Assembly (NCBI GenBank): GCA_009777725.1
Contig: WRLG01000014.1
Location: 1-64,000, forward strand
DNA: 64,000 nucleotides
Origin: Oscillospiraceae bacterium
GTDB taxonomy: Bacteria; Bacillota; Clostridia; Oscillospirales; Ruminococcaceae
Direction of reading: 5' to 3'
This document shows positions 15,546-23,472 of the stretch, piece by piece (positions within the stretch are counted from its first letter, which is position 1; each line of letters opens with the position of its first letter). Made by a program: the position numbers and the translations under genes. The notes under the pieces were generated by a model. The model searched no databases and was not told the DNA's origin. It was given only the letters and a program-made list of their open reading frames with translations.

Positions 15546-16334
15546 ATGAAAATGAATATTGGCATCGGAATAGCTAAATGTTTAAAAAACGATAATATTT
15601 ACGGAGTTCGAGTTGAAGAGATACAAAAGGATAAGTGGGAAGCCACTTGGGCGTTTCCAATTAAACCTGAAGTTGCGAAACGCGAGGGTTATACCGAGCA
15701 AGTCTTTCCCAAAAATCTGACCTACGGTAAGGAATACCCCGGTTGCCCTTATTGCAAGAAATTTGAGAAATTGAACACAACTGCATCTGGCTCCGGTTCT
15801 CAAAAAGCAGACGTATACTTGGCTATTGATTTATCAGGAAGTATGAGCGGTGAGCCGCTGACTGAATCTAAAAAAGCGATGATAGACTTTGTAAAGCAGA
15901 TGAACTCTAATCAAATCAGAATCGGAGTCATTGCATTTGCAACAAGCTTGTCGCACGTTTTACCCTTAACCAATGATTACAACAAAGTAATTAATTCAAT
16001 AAACGGGCTTTACATAGGACTCGTGGGTAACGGAAATGCCGCAGAGCCATTCACTCTTGCGTATCCTAACCTTAAAAATGGCAAAGGGATGCGTTATATT
16101 TTAGTTTTAACCGATGGTGAATGGTGCGATTTAGATGAAAGGTCAGCTATTGCGGAAGCGAAAAAGTGTCACGCCGCTGAAATAGAGGTGGTAGCTCTTG
16201 GATTCGGGAGCGTGAAAAAACAATTCTTAGATGCTATTGCTTCGTCGAAAGAGTATTCAAAGTTAACTACTCTAAACAACCTTGCAGATGCGTTTACAGG
16301 ATTTGCAAAAGATATCGGAATAAAAAAGAAATAA
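15546..16334 (+). CDS. von Willebrand factor A domain protein (vWA1)
   Basis: The 262-residue protein has an N-terminal 80-residue module ending in a zinc-knuckle-like CPYCKKF, then a vWA domain. The MIDAS residues are intact: DLSGSMSG (about residue 95), the central Thr region, and LTDGEW near 198. Intracellular vWA proteins of the TerY type act with kinases, phosphatases and ATPases as metal-dependent binding scaffolds. Its place ahead of a DGR target gene, a kinase and a phosphatase fits that role. RBS AAGGATGG precedes ATG. Confidence 0.82.
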   Translation: MKMNIGIGIAKCLKNDNIYGVRVEEIQKDKWEATWAFPIKPEVAKREGYTEQVFPKNLTYGKEYPGCPYCKKFEKLNTTASGSGSQKADVYLAIDLSGSMSGEPLTESKKAMIDFVKQMNSNQIRIGVIAFATSLSHVLPLTNDYNKVINSINGLYIGLVGNGNAAEPFTLAYPNLKNGKGMRYILVLTDGEWCDLDERSAIAEAKKCHAAEIEVVALGFGSVKKQFLDAIASSKEYSKLTTLNNLADAFTGFAKDIGIKKK

Positions 16335-16364
16335 TTTTAAATTGTGTACATAAGGGGAATTGCA

Positions 16365-17417
16365 ATGAAAAATGCTGTTAAACAAACATTACGCAAAATT
16401 AATAACCATTTCAAGTTGGAGGAACCGGAGATATTCAATAATTCTACAAGGTTTAAAACCGCGTTTAAAGCCGCGCTTAAAGATGTTAAAATCGAACCGG
16501 ACGGCGATGTGATTCGCCATTTGCTTGAAATTGCTATATGCAAAATGCAAGCTTATTCCCGCCTGCAACAGGGTTTAAGCAAGAATGAATTTATCATTGA
16601 TAATCTTATTTTGGAAATGAAGAAGTATTATCCTGATGAAAATACCGTCAGAATGGTAATTGAAAGTATAGCGGAGGAATTGTTTGGGTATATGCCCGTT
16701 TCTACTCCCGCTCCAAATACCGCTTTTAACCCACCCCCGCAACAAACCGGGACACAACCGAAGCCAATACCTCCGCAAACCGACCGCATAGAATTCGGCG
16801 GATATAACTGGCGGGTGCTTGACATTCAGAATGATGCCGCATTAATTATTACGGAAAATATTATAGACCAACTAGCTTATCACAATAAATTTACTGCTGT
16901 AACGTGGGCTGACTGCGATTTAAGGAAATACCTAAACGGAGAATTTTTAAGTAATTTCAGCCCATTTGAACTTGCAAAAATTATTCCTATGCCAAATTTG
17001 AACCCTAATAATCCGTGGTGGGGAACAAACGGCGGAGCGGAAACAACAGATAAAGTGTTCCTTCTTTCTCTTCAAGAAGTTTGCCGTTATTTCGGAGACA
17101 GCCGAGCGCAACTGAACAGTAGTGTTAAAAAATCTTTAGCGGCTGAAATAAAGAGGGAATATTGGGATAAAGGTAAAACCAAATGGGATGAGTGGAAAGA
17201 TTTTTTTCTTGATAATGAGATTTATGTCACTGATGAAAACAATTCCAAAAGAATGTCAAAATATGGTAATAAATCTTCGTGGTGGTGGCTTCGGTCGCCC
17301 GGCCTCGACAGCGGTAGTGCCGCCCGTGTCGGTTTTGGCGGTTTTGTCAACGTCAATGGTGACTTTGTCAATTTTGGTGTCGGCGGTGTTCGTCCCGCTT
17401 TGTGGCTGAATCTGTAA
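16365..17417 (+). CDS. DGR target protein 1 (N-terminal adaptor domain + C-type-lectin-like DUF6273-type domain)
   Basis: This 350-residue protein starts at ATG 16365 after AAGGGG. Residues 1-105 form the helical domain shared by all five targets and vWA3 (FNNSTRFKTAFKAALKDVKIE, LLEIAICKMQAYSRL, AEELFGYMP). A Pro/Gln linker of about 25 residues follows. The C-terminal part (FGGYNWRVLDIQNDAALIITE, TWADCDLRKYLNGEF, FLLSLQEVCRYFGD, WWWLRSPG...GVRPALWLNL) is DUF6273-like, related in layout to the C-type-lectin/formylglycine-enzyme fold used by DGR targets. The last 45 residues are the variable region. Function is inferred to be ligand recognition. Confidence 0.8.
   Translation: MKNAVKQTLRKINNHFKLEEPEIFNNSTRFKTAFKAALKDVKIEPDGDVIRHLLEIAICKMQAYSRLQQGLSKNEFIIDNLILEMKKYYPDENTVRMVIESIAEELFGYMPVSTPAPNTAFNPPPQQTGTQPKPIPPQTDRIEFGGYNWRVLDIQNDAALIITENIIDQLAYHNKFTAVTWADCDLRKYLNGEFLSNFSPFELAKIIPMPNLNPNNPWWGTNGGAETTDKVFLLSLQEVCRYFGDSRAQLNSSVKKSLAAEIKREYWDKGKTKWDEWKDFFLDNEIYVTDENNSKRMSKYGNKSSWWWLRSPGLDSGSAARVGFGGFVNVNGDFVNFGVGGVRPALWLNL
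17278..17417 (+). repeat. DGR variable region VR1
   Basis: The 3' 140 bases of target 1 align to the ends of four other targets. Fixed codons include TGGTGGTGGCTTCGG, GCCGCC, GTC and the terminal CCCGCTTTGTGGCTG. Every variable codon here ends in C or T (CTC GAC ... GGT AGT, CGT, GGT TTT GGC and so on), as expected if each derives from AAC or AAT in a template. Confidence 0.75.
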
Positions 17418-17451
17418 TCTTTTATCTGTTAATCTGATAAATCGTTAAATC

Positions 17452-17514
17452 CCGCCCGTGGGCGGCAATCTCCCGCCGCCGTGCGGCGGAATCTAATAAT
17501 CCCGCGTAAGCGGG
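17452..17514 (+). repeat. Triple GC hairpin block downstream of VR1
   Basis: Three consecutive hairpins lie here: CCGCCC-GT-GGGCGG, CCGCCGC-CGT-GCGGCGG, and CCCGC-GTAA-GCGGG. They are followed by TCGCGATTTTT. The block recurs after VR2. In characterised DGRs, GC-rich hairpins just 3' of the VR help target recognition; these could do that or act as attenuating terminators within the operon. Confidence 0.6.
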
Positions 17515-17586
17515 TCGCGATTTTTGGAAAATGAGGATTCATTGTTTTTGAAGGAATAATTTTTAAAATATAAGGAGGCAATTATC

Positions 17587-18903
17587 ATGGCATTTTCAAA
17601 GGAGAAGAACACAGTCCGGCTTGCGAACGGACAAGCTTTGACAATCAAGAAACCACTCGGCGACGGAGGGCAGGGAATAGTTTACAAGGTTGACTATTCG
17701 GGCAAGGAGTATGCCTTGAAGTGGTACAAGTCCAACTATTTGAAGGATTTGGACGAACGGCATAAAAACGGCAAGCAGCTTTTCAAGGAGAATATTCAGG
17801 CAAATATTGACAAAGGAAGCCCGAACGATAAGTTTTTGTGGCCCGAAGCGTTGACGGAAGAAATTGACGGTTGCTTTGGCTATATCATGAAACTTCGCCC
17901 GCAGGGGTATTACGATTTTAACGATGTTTACAACAATAAAGTCCCGTTTAAAAGCTTTCGGGCGACGGTTGAGAGTGCATTGGGAATCGTAAATGCGTTT
18001 AGTTCATTACATAAAAAAGGTTACTTTTATTTGGATTTAAACGGCGGCAACTTTTTCATTGATACCAAAAACGGCGATGTGCTTATCTGCGATAATGATA
18101 ACGTAACCGCTGAACCTAAATATAATTTAGGTCTGCCCGGCTATATCGCCCCCGAATTGGTAAGAGGCGAAAAGGGGGCGAAATCTAATGCCTTGACTGA
18201 TGCACATTCTCTTGCGGTTGTTTTGTTTCGGCTGTTTATGCGGCACGACCCCCTTATGGGCAGAAACTATTGCTCGAGCGTGGTTCTTACGGCGGCTAAG
18301 GAAAAGGAGTTATACGGAACAAAACCTGTCTTTATCTTTGACCCCGCTGATGATTCAAACCGCCCTGTTTTAAACCTGCACACAAACCCCATAAAGCTTT
18401 GGCCCATTTACCCTGAATATGTCAGAAAAGCTTTTATTGAAACATTTTGCGAGGGTATGAAAACCCCGGCGAAACGCCTTATTGAATCGGCTTGGGCAAA
18501 AGTCTTGTTAAAGTTAAGCGACGACATTTTAACCTGCACCTGCGGTACGGATATTCTTTGGAGCAATAAGGAAAATGCGGTGATTTGCCCAAAATGCGGG
18601 GTAAACTTAGGAAAGCCGCTTCATATTGATTACAACGGATACAGCATTAACCTTTTCCCCGGCAACAAAATTTACAGCACGCATATTGACGATGATTTCA
18701 ATAAACGAAGCGATTACGGATTAATTCTCGCCAATAAGCAAGACCCGAAAAAATGGGGAATAAAAAATATGTCCGGCGGCAATTGGAGCGTTAAAAAGCC
18801 TTCGGGTGAAACCGTAACAATTGCTTCAGGCAAAATAATTTCAATAGCCGAGGGAACGGAAATAGAGTTGCCCGGCGGCAAAAAACTTATCATTAGCGCG
18901 TAA
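17587..18903 (+). CDS. Ser/Thr protein kinase with zinc ribbon and FHA-like C-terminus
   Basis: The 438-residue protein has a kinase domain with Gly loop GDGGQGIVYK (residues 25-34), Lys45 (ALKWYK), a catalytic loop YLDLNGGNFF with Asp150 (HRD replaced by YLD), the DFG-equivalent CDNDN with Asp169, and an APE-like APEL. After about residue 305, CTCGTDILW...CPKCG makes a zinc ribbon. The last 80 residues (GLILANKQDPKKWGIKNMSG, WSVKKPSGETVTI) resemble an FHA-like beta sandwich. No membrane helix is present, so it is cytosolic. A matching PP2C gene lies two genes downstream. GGAGG precedes ATG. Confidence 0.83.
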   Translation: MAFSKEKNTVRLANGQALTIKKPLGDGGQGIVYKVDYSGKEYALKWYKSNYLKDLDERHKNGKQLFKENIQANIDKGSPNDKFLWPEALTEEIDGCFGYIMKLRPQGYYDFNDVYNNKVPFKSFRATVESALGIVNAFSSLHKKGYFYLDLNGGNFFIDTKNGDVLICDNDNVTAEPKYNLGLPGYIAPELVRGEKGAKSNALTDAHSLAVVLFRLFMRHDPLMGRNYCSSVVLTAAKEKELYGTKPVFIFDPADDSNRPVLNLHTNPIKLWPIYPEYVRKAFIETFCEGMKTPAKRLIESAWAKVLLKLSDDILTCTCGTDILWSNKENAVICPKCGVNLGKPLHIDYNGYSINLFPGNKIYSTHIDDDFNKRSDYGLILANKQDPKKWGIKNMSGGNWSVKKPSGETVTIASGKIISIAEGTEIELPGGKKLIISA

Positions 18904-18945
18904 TTTAGGCTAAACTAAAAAAATAAATTTATGGAGGAATTTTTT

Positions 18946-19734
18946 ATGGCAACGAAAACAGCAGTAAATCCTTTGGAGGGAGTTGGTAAACCTACTAAGC
19001 CAAACCTTGTCGTGTTTTTTGTAATTGATAAGTCTTATAGTATGGCGGGGGCAAGCATTAACGCAGTAAATCACGCTATGAGGGAGATAATACCTATCCT
19101 AAAAGATATAGACGGGCAGGATGCAGATTTAAAGGTGGCGGCACTTACTTTTTCAGCAGGGGCGGAGTGGGTTTATTCCAATCCGCAAGATGCAGAAGAA
19201 CTCGCATGGGTAGATGTTGAGGCTGATGGTTGGACTGACTTCGGTGCGGCTTGTGATGAACTGTGCAGTAAAATGTCGAGAAGTGCATATATGGCATCAA
19301 AAGCAGGTTATAAAAAACCCGTTGTTATTCTTCTGACGGACGGCGAACCTACAGATAATTGGGAGCCTAAGTTAGCGAAATTGAAACAAAACAGATGGTT
19401 TCAAGTCGCATTTAAAATTGGTCTTGCTGTTGATGATGCCAACGAGGATGTGCTTGGCGAATTTGTCGGAACAAAGAAAGGTAAGAACGGCAAATACGAG
19501 GGCGTTTACCGAATTGATGATGCAAACAAACTTAAAACAGCAATTAAGGTTGTTATCGTCACATCATCTGAAATCGGCAGCAGAAGTATGCCCATTGATA
19601 TTAACGTAGCCGATGCAGACCTTGATGATAAGCAACATAAAGACCTTCACGACATGATTGAAGAGAAACTTGATGACGATGATGCGTTCAGCGATTACGC
19701 CGCAACTTCTGATGATGATGAGGAGTGGGATTAA
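18946..19734 (+). CDS. TerY-like vWA protein (vWA2)
   Basis: ATG 18946 follows GGAGG; the track start 18931 overlaps it. The 262-residue protein is essentially one vWA domain with intact MIDAS: IDKSYSMAG, TDFGAACDE and LTDGEPTDN. It ends with a strongly acidic tail (DDDDAFSDYAATSDDDEEWD). It resembles TerY proteins of tellurite/phage-resistance loci, which pair with kinases and PP2C phosphatases, exactly the neighbours here. The PP2C start follows the stop by one base. A diverged copy is fused to the adaptor domain at 28678. Confidence 0.83.
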   Translation: MATKTAVNPLEGVGKPTKPNLVVFFVIDKSYSMAGASINAVNHAMREIIPILKDIDGQDADLKVAALTFSAGAEWVYSNPQDAEELAWVDVEADGWTDFGAACDELCSKMSRSAYMASKAGYKKPVVILLTDGEPTDNWEPKLAKLKQNRWFQVAFKIGLAVDDANEDVLGEFVGTKKGKNGKYEGVYRIDDANKLKTAIKVVIVTSSEIGSRSMPIDINVADADLDDKQHKDLHDMIEEKLDDDDAFSDYAATSDDDEEWD

Positions 19735-19735
19735 T

Positions 19736-20776
19736 ATGGCTGATTTCAGCAAATTTAAAGCTAAATGTGAGGGATTTAGCCATAAAAAGAACGGAACAGT
19801 TTGTCAAGACTCGACTGATGCTCATAAATCGGATAAAATTGCTATATGCGTTGTAAGCGACGGACACGGCAGTGAGAAATACTTTCGGAGCGACAAGGGT
19901 TCTGATACAGCGGTTAAGGTTGCGATTGAAGCTGTTAAGCAGTTTGATTGGAAGCAGAGGTATAACACTTCCGACAAAACCAAAAAAGACGTTAAAGTGG
20001 AAGCTTTGTCTATGGAAAACTATAATAAACTATTCAATGAGCTTGCTCGTTATATTGTTGCTCAATGGTTTTTTGCGGTTGAAGCCCATTGGAAAGAGAA
20101 CACTCCGAATGAAGCTGAACAAGTCCTTTTTGAAAAACACTTTGCCGGCAAAGACGTAAATATTACAAAAATATACGGTGCGACCTTGATTATCGGTGTT
20201 ATGACCGCTCATTTTAGTTTTGTTGTTCAAATAGGCGATGGAGCGGCTGTGATTATTCCGCAAAACGGCGAGGCGTTTATTCCGCCGGAAACTGTAGACG
20301 AAAATCAAGGAGCAGGGCAAACCAATTCGCTTTCAAGCTCCAATTGTTTAGAGCGATTCCGCTATTATTATACCGAAGAACCGCTGAAAGCCATTGTTGT
20401 AACAACCGATGGTGTAACGGATTCTTACGGCGGTAACGATGGCAAGGATTTATTGCGGTTCTGCGAAAAGCTGGTTGACCTTCATATAGAAGATGATAAA
20501 CAGGCGAAAAGATTTTTAAATGATTGGCTACCTAGATTATCCGAACAAGGCAGTCAAGACGATATGTCTGTAGCGGGGATTTATGATGCTTCATCAAGAG
20601 TAACAGAATCTACGCCCGATAATATCGCTCCCGAATCGGAAATCATGTCTGCGGCTGAGCCGGAGGACAAGCCTGAACCTGAACCTGAACCTAAATCAGA
20701 TACTGAATCTGAAAACGACAATCCAAGCGAAGGAGAAACGGTAAATGAAAAGTCAAATACGGCAGGCGTTGAATAA
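19736..20776 (+). CDS. PP2C-family protein phosphatase
   Basis: The start is ATG 19736, one base after the vWA2 stop (track start 19658 is inside vWA2). The 346-residue protein has the PP2C motifs CVVSDGHGSEKYF, VVQIGDGAAVI, VVTTDGVTDSYGG and QDDMSVAGIY, giving the metal-binding aspartates. About 60 C-terminal residues are a low-complexity acidic Pro/Glu tail with PEPEPEP repeats. It is the likely antagonist of the kinase at 17587. Its 3' end overlaps target 2 by 32 bases, ensuring co-translation. Confidence 0.85.
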   Translation: MADFSKFKAKCEGFSHKKNGTVCQDSTDAHKSDKIAICVVSDGHGSEKYFRSDKGSDTAVKVAIEAVKQFDWKQRYNTSDKTKKDVKVEALSMENYNKLFNELARYIVAQWFFAVEAHWKENTPNEAEQVLFEKHFAGKDVNITKIYGATLIIGVMTAHFSFVVQIGDGAAVIIPQNGEAFIPPETVDENQGAGQTNSLSSSNCLERFRYYYTEEPLKAIVVTTDGVTDSYGGNDGKDLLRFCEKLVDLHIEDDKQAKRFLNDWLPRLSEQGSQDDMSVAGIYDASSRVTESTPDNIAPESEIMSAAEPEDKPEPEPEPKSDTESENDNPSEGETVNEKSNTAGVE

Positions 20777-21725
20777 AATCATGGGCAGTTTCGGAGAATC
20801 GGCTTTTACTAATGCGAGGCAATTTAAAGCTGTTTTGTCTGATGTTCCCATTGAAACTAACGCTAAAAAAATCCGAAGCCTGTTAAACACGGCAATGGTT
20901 GAAATGCGGGCTTATTCACGGTTAAAGGCGGGGTTTGCAAAAAGCAGTCCGTTCATCGTTGATAATTTAATCAATGAAATGACGGAGGATTATGAAATTA
21001 ACCCCGCTTCTGCCAAAACAGTAATTGAGAGTATAGCCGAAGAATTATTCGGCTATACTCCTGTATCTGTCCCCGTTGCCAATACACCGCCCGCACCTAA
21101 TCCGCAACAACCCTTAAACCCGCAACCAATGCAAACTCCAATTGATGTTGACTTGCTCAAACAACAGCTTCTCACAGAAATAATGGGGCAAATTTCATCA
21201 GACCCGCAGTTTTCACAGAAAATGCCGCCCCAACCTCTGCCGACTAAAAATCCGGGTGCATCGTCAATACCGAAAATCGGTAGCATAATCCCATTCGGAG
21301 GTTATGATTGGCGAGTGCTTGATGTACAAAATAGTAAAGTTCTGCTAATAACAAAAGACGTTATAGAGAAACGCAAATTTGATGCTTCAACCAATAATTG
21401 GACAAAGTGTGAATTGAGAAAGTATCTTAACGGAGCATTTTACAATAGTTTTGATACAAGCGATAAATCGAGAATTGTTAGTTTTAACAGCGACAATGTT
21501 TTTTTATTGAGCGTTGATGAAGCAAGAAAATATTTTAAAAATGATTCTGATAGAGCGGCAAAATATGGAAAAGAAGCTTCGTGGTGGTGGCTTCGGTCGC
21601 CCGGCGACTATGGTGACAGTGCCGCCGGCGTCCTTTCCGACGGCAGTGTCTACGTCCTTGGCATCGACTTCTACGACGTGTCGGCGGTTGGCGGCGTTCG
21701 CCCCGCTTTGTGGCTGAATCTGTAA
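20745..21725 (+). CDS. DGR target protein 2
   Basis: The 326-residue protein has the adaptor domain at residues 1-105 (FTNARQFKAVLSDVPIE, MVEMRAYSRLKAGFAKS, AEELFGYTP), then a Pro-rich linker with an amphipathic segment (DVDLLKQQLLTEIMGQIS) shared with target 5. The C-terminal DUF6273-like/C-type-lectin-like domain (FGGYDWRVLDVQNSKVLLITKD, ELRKYLNGAFY, WWWLRSPG...GVRPALWLNL) follows. Its central part is shorter than in targets 1, 3 and 4. The gene sits directly upstream of the avd-like and RT genes, the usual place of a DGR target. The ATG lies inside the PP2C gene. Confidence 0.8.
   Translation: MKSQIRQALNKIMGSFGESAFTNARQFKAVLSDVPIETNAKKIRSLLNTAMVEMRAYSRLKAGFAKSSPFIVDNLINEMTEDYEINPASAKTVIESIAEELFGYTPVSVPVANTPPAPNPQQPLNPQPMQTPIDVDLLKQQLLTEIMGQISSDPQFSQKMPPQPLPTKNPGASSIPKIGSIIPFGGYDWRVLDVQNSKVLLITKDVIEKRKFDASTNNWTKCELRKYLNGAFYNSFDTSDKSRIVSFNSDNVFLLSVDEARKYFKNDSDRAAKYGKEASWWWLRSPGDYGDSAAGVLSDGSVYVLGIDFYDVSAVGGVRPALWLNL
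21578..21725 (+). repeat. DGR variable region VR2
   Basis: Homologous to VR1 and VR3-VR5, with two extra codons near the end (GTG TCG GCG). These include the main exceptions to the rule that variable codons end in C or T. GC hairpins like those after VR1 follow at 21767-21826. Confidence 0.7.
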
Positions 21726-21766
21726 TCTTTAATCTTTTAATCTGATAAATCGTTAAATCTCTAAAT

Positions 21767-21826
21767 CCCGCCCCGTGGGCGGTAATCTCCCGCCGCCGTG
21801 CGGCGTAATCTATTCCCGCGGAGCGG
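21767..21826 (+). repeat. Triple GC hairpin block downstream of VR2
   Basis: CCGCCCC-GTGGGCGG, CCGCCGC-CGT-GCGGCG and CCCGC-GGA-GCGGG follow target 2 in the same order and spacing as after target 1, then TCGCGATTTTTTG. The same TCGCGA/TTGCGA-T5 leader also precedes the gene after target 4, so the block is duplicated with the target genes. Confidence 0.6.
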
Positions 21827-21862
21827 GTCGCGATTTTTTGAAAAATGAGGTGTTTTTCAACT

Positions 21863-22252
21863 ATGAACGAAAAGAAGAGTGATTTGCTAATTGTAACCAA
21901 AGCAAAGGATTTGTGCAGTTATATTATGATAATCACGCAGAAATCACCGAAACAGTTTCGTTTTACATTCGTGAGCAGATTGCAGAATCTTTCGCTTGAT
22001 ATAATAGAGTGCATTTTCCGTGCCAATGATATTTTTATCGGCAAGGGCTTTGAAAAAAATGCGGAAAAGCGGCTTGAATTTCAGCATAAAGCTCTGACAA
22101 GTCTTAAAATACTCGCGTATATATCAGAAATTTCAATGGCACAAATGTGCATACTCCCTAAGCAATATGAGCAAATATCCAAATTAACCACAGACTGCCA
22201 AAGGTTATTGGGAGCGTGGATTAACAGCGATAAAAAGCGTTTTTCTTCCTAA
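21863..22252 (+). CDS. Avd-like four-helix-bundle protein (DGR accessory)
   Basis: This 129-residue protein is taken from ATG 21863 (GAGGTG upstream; 21845 is an alternative). The pattern is that of the Avd/four-helix-bundle family: KDLCSYIMIITQKSPKQFRF, RLQNLSLDIIECIFRAND, a long helix HKALTSLKILAYISEIS and KQYEQISKLTTDCQRLLGAW. Avd binds the DGR reverse transcriptase and is required for mutagenic retrohoming. Position immediately before the RT gene supports this. The 122 bases between avd and RT contain a GAAAGCGG/CCGCTTTC hairpin but no sequence resembling a template repeat. Confidence 0.78.
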   Translation: MNEKKSDLLIVTKAKDLCSYIMIITQKSPKQFRFTFVSRLQNLSLDIIECIFRANDIFIGKGFEKNAEKRLEFQHKALTSLKILAYISEISMAQMCILPKQYEQISKLTTDCQRLLGAWINSDKKRFSS

Positions 22253-22374
22253 GGCGTGTTTGCGGAAACGGCGGGAAAACACTTGCCGACAGAGCCGGAA
22301 ACGCTGTTTATGCTTTTCTTGTTTTTTGAAAGCGGTATATTGCCGCTTTCACTTTCGGCGGAACAGGAGTAATT

Positions 22375-23472
22375 ATGTCTGATTATGAAAAAATGCACAG
22401 TTTTGAAAATTTATATAAAGCTCATTTAGTGGCAAGGCGGGGAAAACGCAATAAGGCGGAGGTTATTCGCTTTGAAATGAATCTATCGGAGAATTTATGT
22501 AAATTGCAGGAAACTCTGAAAAATAAAACCTACAAACCGCAGAAATATAAGCATTTTATGATATACGAGCCAAAGGAGCGTTCTATTTTCGCACCTGATT
22601 ATGCTGACAGGGTAGTTCAGCATTGTTTATGCGACAACATAATAATGCCTAAGCTTGAGCCAAGGTTAATATATGATAACGCCGCTTGCCGCATAGGAAA
22701 AGGCACACATTTTTCAATTGACAGATTATCGGTTTTTATGCGTGATTTTTATAAGAATCACGGAACAAGCGGATATTTTTTGAAATGTGACATCATGAAA
22801 TATTTTTACAGCATTGACCATAATGCGTTAAAACAAAAGCTGTCAAAAGTATTTAATGAAGAAGTTTACAGCTTGCTTTGCAGTATTATCGACAGCTATG
22901 AGGTTACGGACGGGGTTGGACTTCCTTTAGGCAACCAAGCAAGCCAATGGTTTGCCCTGTATTATCTTGATGCCGCCGACAGGCTCATTAAAGAGAAGCT
23001 GAGGATAAAATACTATGTCCGATACATGGACGATTTTATTCTTCTTCACCATGACAAGGAATATTTACGCCATTGTCTTGACGAAATACGAAGAATTTGC
23101 GGTGTTGAATTAAAAATTGAGTTGAATAACAAAACGCAGATTTTTGCCGTTAAAAACGGAGTTGACTATTTGGGCTGGCACTTTTATTTGACTGATACGG
23201 GCAAGGTTATTCGCAAATTGAAAACGCCGAATAAGCGGCGATTAAAGCGGCGTATGAAATTATTGCAGGAAGAATATCGCACCGGCATAATTGATATTGA
23301 TGATGTTAAACGCAGTTTGGTTTCAACTCACGGGCATTTGATTCATGGTCACACATATAGGTTTCGCGAAAAATTATACGGCAAAACTGCTTTTTCACGT
23401 TCGCAAGAAAACAATGCCATAAAGGGAGAGAAAATTAATCATGAAAGACCAAATAATCCAAGCATTACATAA
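22375..23472 (+). CDS. DGR-type reverse transcriptase
   Basis: The 365-residue single-domain RT has RT motifs in order: LKCDIMKYFYSIDH (first catalytic Asp), GLPLGNQASQWFALYYL and YVRYMDDFILL with Asp219/Asp220. The LGNxxSQ box replaces the QGxxxSP of group II intron RTs and is the signature of diversity-generating retroelement RTs. DYLGWHFYL and a basic thumb-like end (KRRLKRRMKLLQ) follow. No maturase, protease or integrase domain is present. AGGAG precedes ATG. The 3' end overlaps target 3 by 32 bases. Confidence 0.88.
   Translation: MSDYEKMHSFENLYKAHLVARRGKRNKAEVIRFEMNLSENLCKLQETLKNKTYKPQKYKHFMIYEPKERSIFAPDYADRVVQHCLCDNIIMPKLEPRLIYDNAACRIGKGTHFSIDRLSVFMRDFYKNHGTSGYFLKCDIMKYFYSIDHNALKQKLSKVFNEEVYSLLCSIIDSYEVTDGVGLPLGNQASQWFALYYLDAADRLIKEKLRIKYYVRYMDDFILLHHDKEYLRHCLDEIRRICGVELKIELNNKTQIFAVKNGVDYLGWHFYLTDTGKVIRKLKTPNKRRLKRRMKLLQEEYRTGIIDIDDVKRSLVSTHGHLIHGHTYRFREKLYGKTAFSRSQENNAIKGEKINHERPNNPSIT

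Noticed and set aside
17188-17409. ORF-track entries overlapping VRs (17188, 21514, 24381, 25504)
   Set aside because: They are +2-frame shadows created because all VRs share fixed bases; no ribosome binding sites.
16365-17417. Formylglycine-generating or sulfatase-modifying enzyme
   Set aside because: Only the general fold and end resemble that group; no catalytic Cys pair is visible and the end is hypervariable.
22375-23472. Group II intron, retron or Abi-type reverse transcriptase
   Set aside because: No maturase or intron domain, no msr/msd-like RNA nearby; the LGNxxSQ motif, Avd neighbour and targets fit a DGR.
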